NCBI RefSeq assembly: GCF_030445035.2
Contig: NC_080678.1
Location: 119,107,947-119,171,946, forward strand
DNA: 64,000 bases
Direction of reading: 5' to 3'
DNA from: Dasypus novemcinctus
Lineage: Eukaryota; Chordata; Mammalia; Cingulata; Dasypodidae
The position numbers and the translations under genes were made by a program. Below are positions 63,851 to 64,000 of the stretch, piece by piece. The notes below the pieces were generated by a model. That model searched no databases. It had not been told where the DNA came from and was given only the letters and a program-made list of their open reading frames with translations. Numbering within the stretch: position 1 is the first letter of the stretch; every line of letters begins with the position of its first letter.

Positions 63851-64000
63851 GGCATGGGCATGGCAGTGAGGTAGCAGGGGCATGAACACATTGTGTTCCG
63901 TTTCAGAGTGGCTTTTCTTTCTGCTGCTTCAGCTGAGTTTCCCAGCTCTCCTCTGTGGGCCAACATTGGGATCACCAGCTCACACTTGGGGTTGACCAGC

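Overview
The window looks like nuclear DNA of an armadillo (Xenarthra, Dasypodidae; Dasypus is the obvious candidate). The evidence is the repeat content. There are two copies of a short tRNA-Ala-derived SINE of the DAS-I type (16442-16538 and 59752-59847). There are two or three copies of the longer, GC-rich tRNA-headed DAS-III-type SINE (34332-34734, 38687-39097, and a diverged relative at 34951-35378). These families are known from armadillos. Around them lie repeats shared by all placental mammals: L1, HAL1, L2, MIR, and MER20/MER5A-like hAT elements. Family names come from recognition by eye, not from a database search.

I found no protein-coding exon that I would defend. The longest open frames in the GC-rich flanks are low-complexity, composition-driven frames without domains. 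The only convincing protein homology is to dead LINE-1 ORF1 and ORF2 fragments. The only recognisable RNA gene is a U6 snRNA retropseudogene (38343-38449). The window is therefore best read as intergenic or deep intronic DNA.

Layout. 1-19.7 kb is GC-rich and repeat-poor, with a few MIR, L2 and L1 relics. It also holds unique AT-richer islands (about 4.44-5.13 kb, 8.73-9.11 kb, 14.29-14.64 kb) that look like candidate conserved non-coding elements. 19.7-24.4 kb is a run of L1 3' ends, all on the minus strand, two of them bracketed by clear target-site duplications (TSDs). 24.4-31.6 kb is a zone of old L2, MIR and hAT relics, including a local duplication of an L2 segment. 31.8-56.4 kb is an AT-rich L1 graveyard with nested insertions: L1 on both strands, two or three DAS SINEs, a U6 joined to L1, a nearly complete HAL1-like element, and an internally deleted L1 with a tandemly repeated 3' UTR. 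56.4-64 kb returns to GC-richer, largely unique DNA with MER20, MIR, L2, a DAS-I SINE and L1 relics.

There is no operon-like or pathway logic here. The biology is retrotransposition. L1-type reverse transcription explains the SINE insertions with 14-16 bp TSDs, the U6 copy and probably the U6-L1 junction. Nesting gives a relative chronology in several places. The most noteworthy observations are the U6/L1 junction, the L1 with two internal deletions and a repeated 3' UTR, the L2 duplication, and a roughly 40-bp L1 patch inside a MIR.
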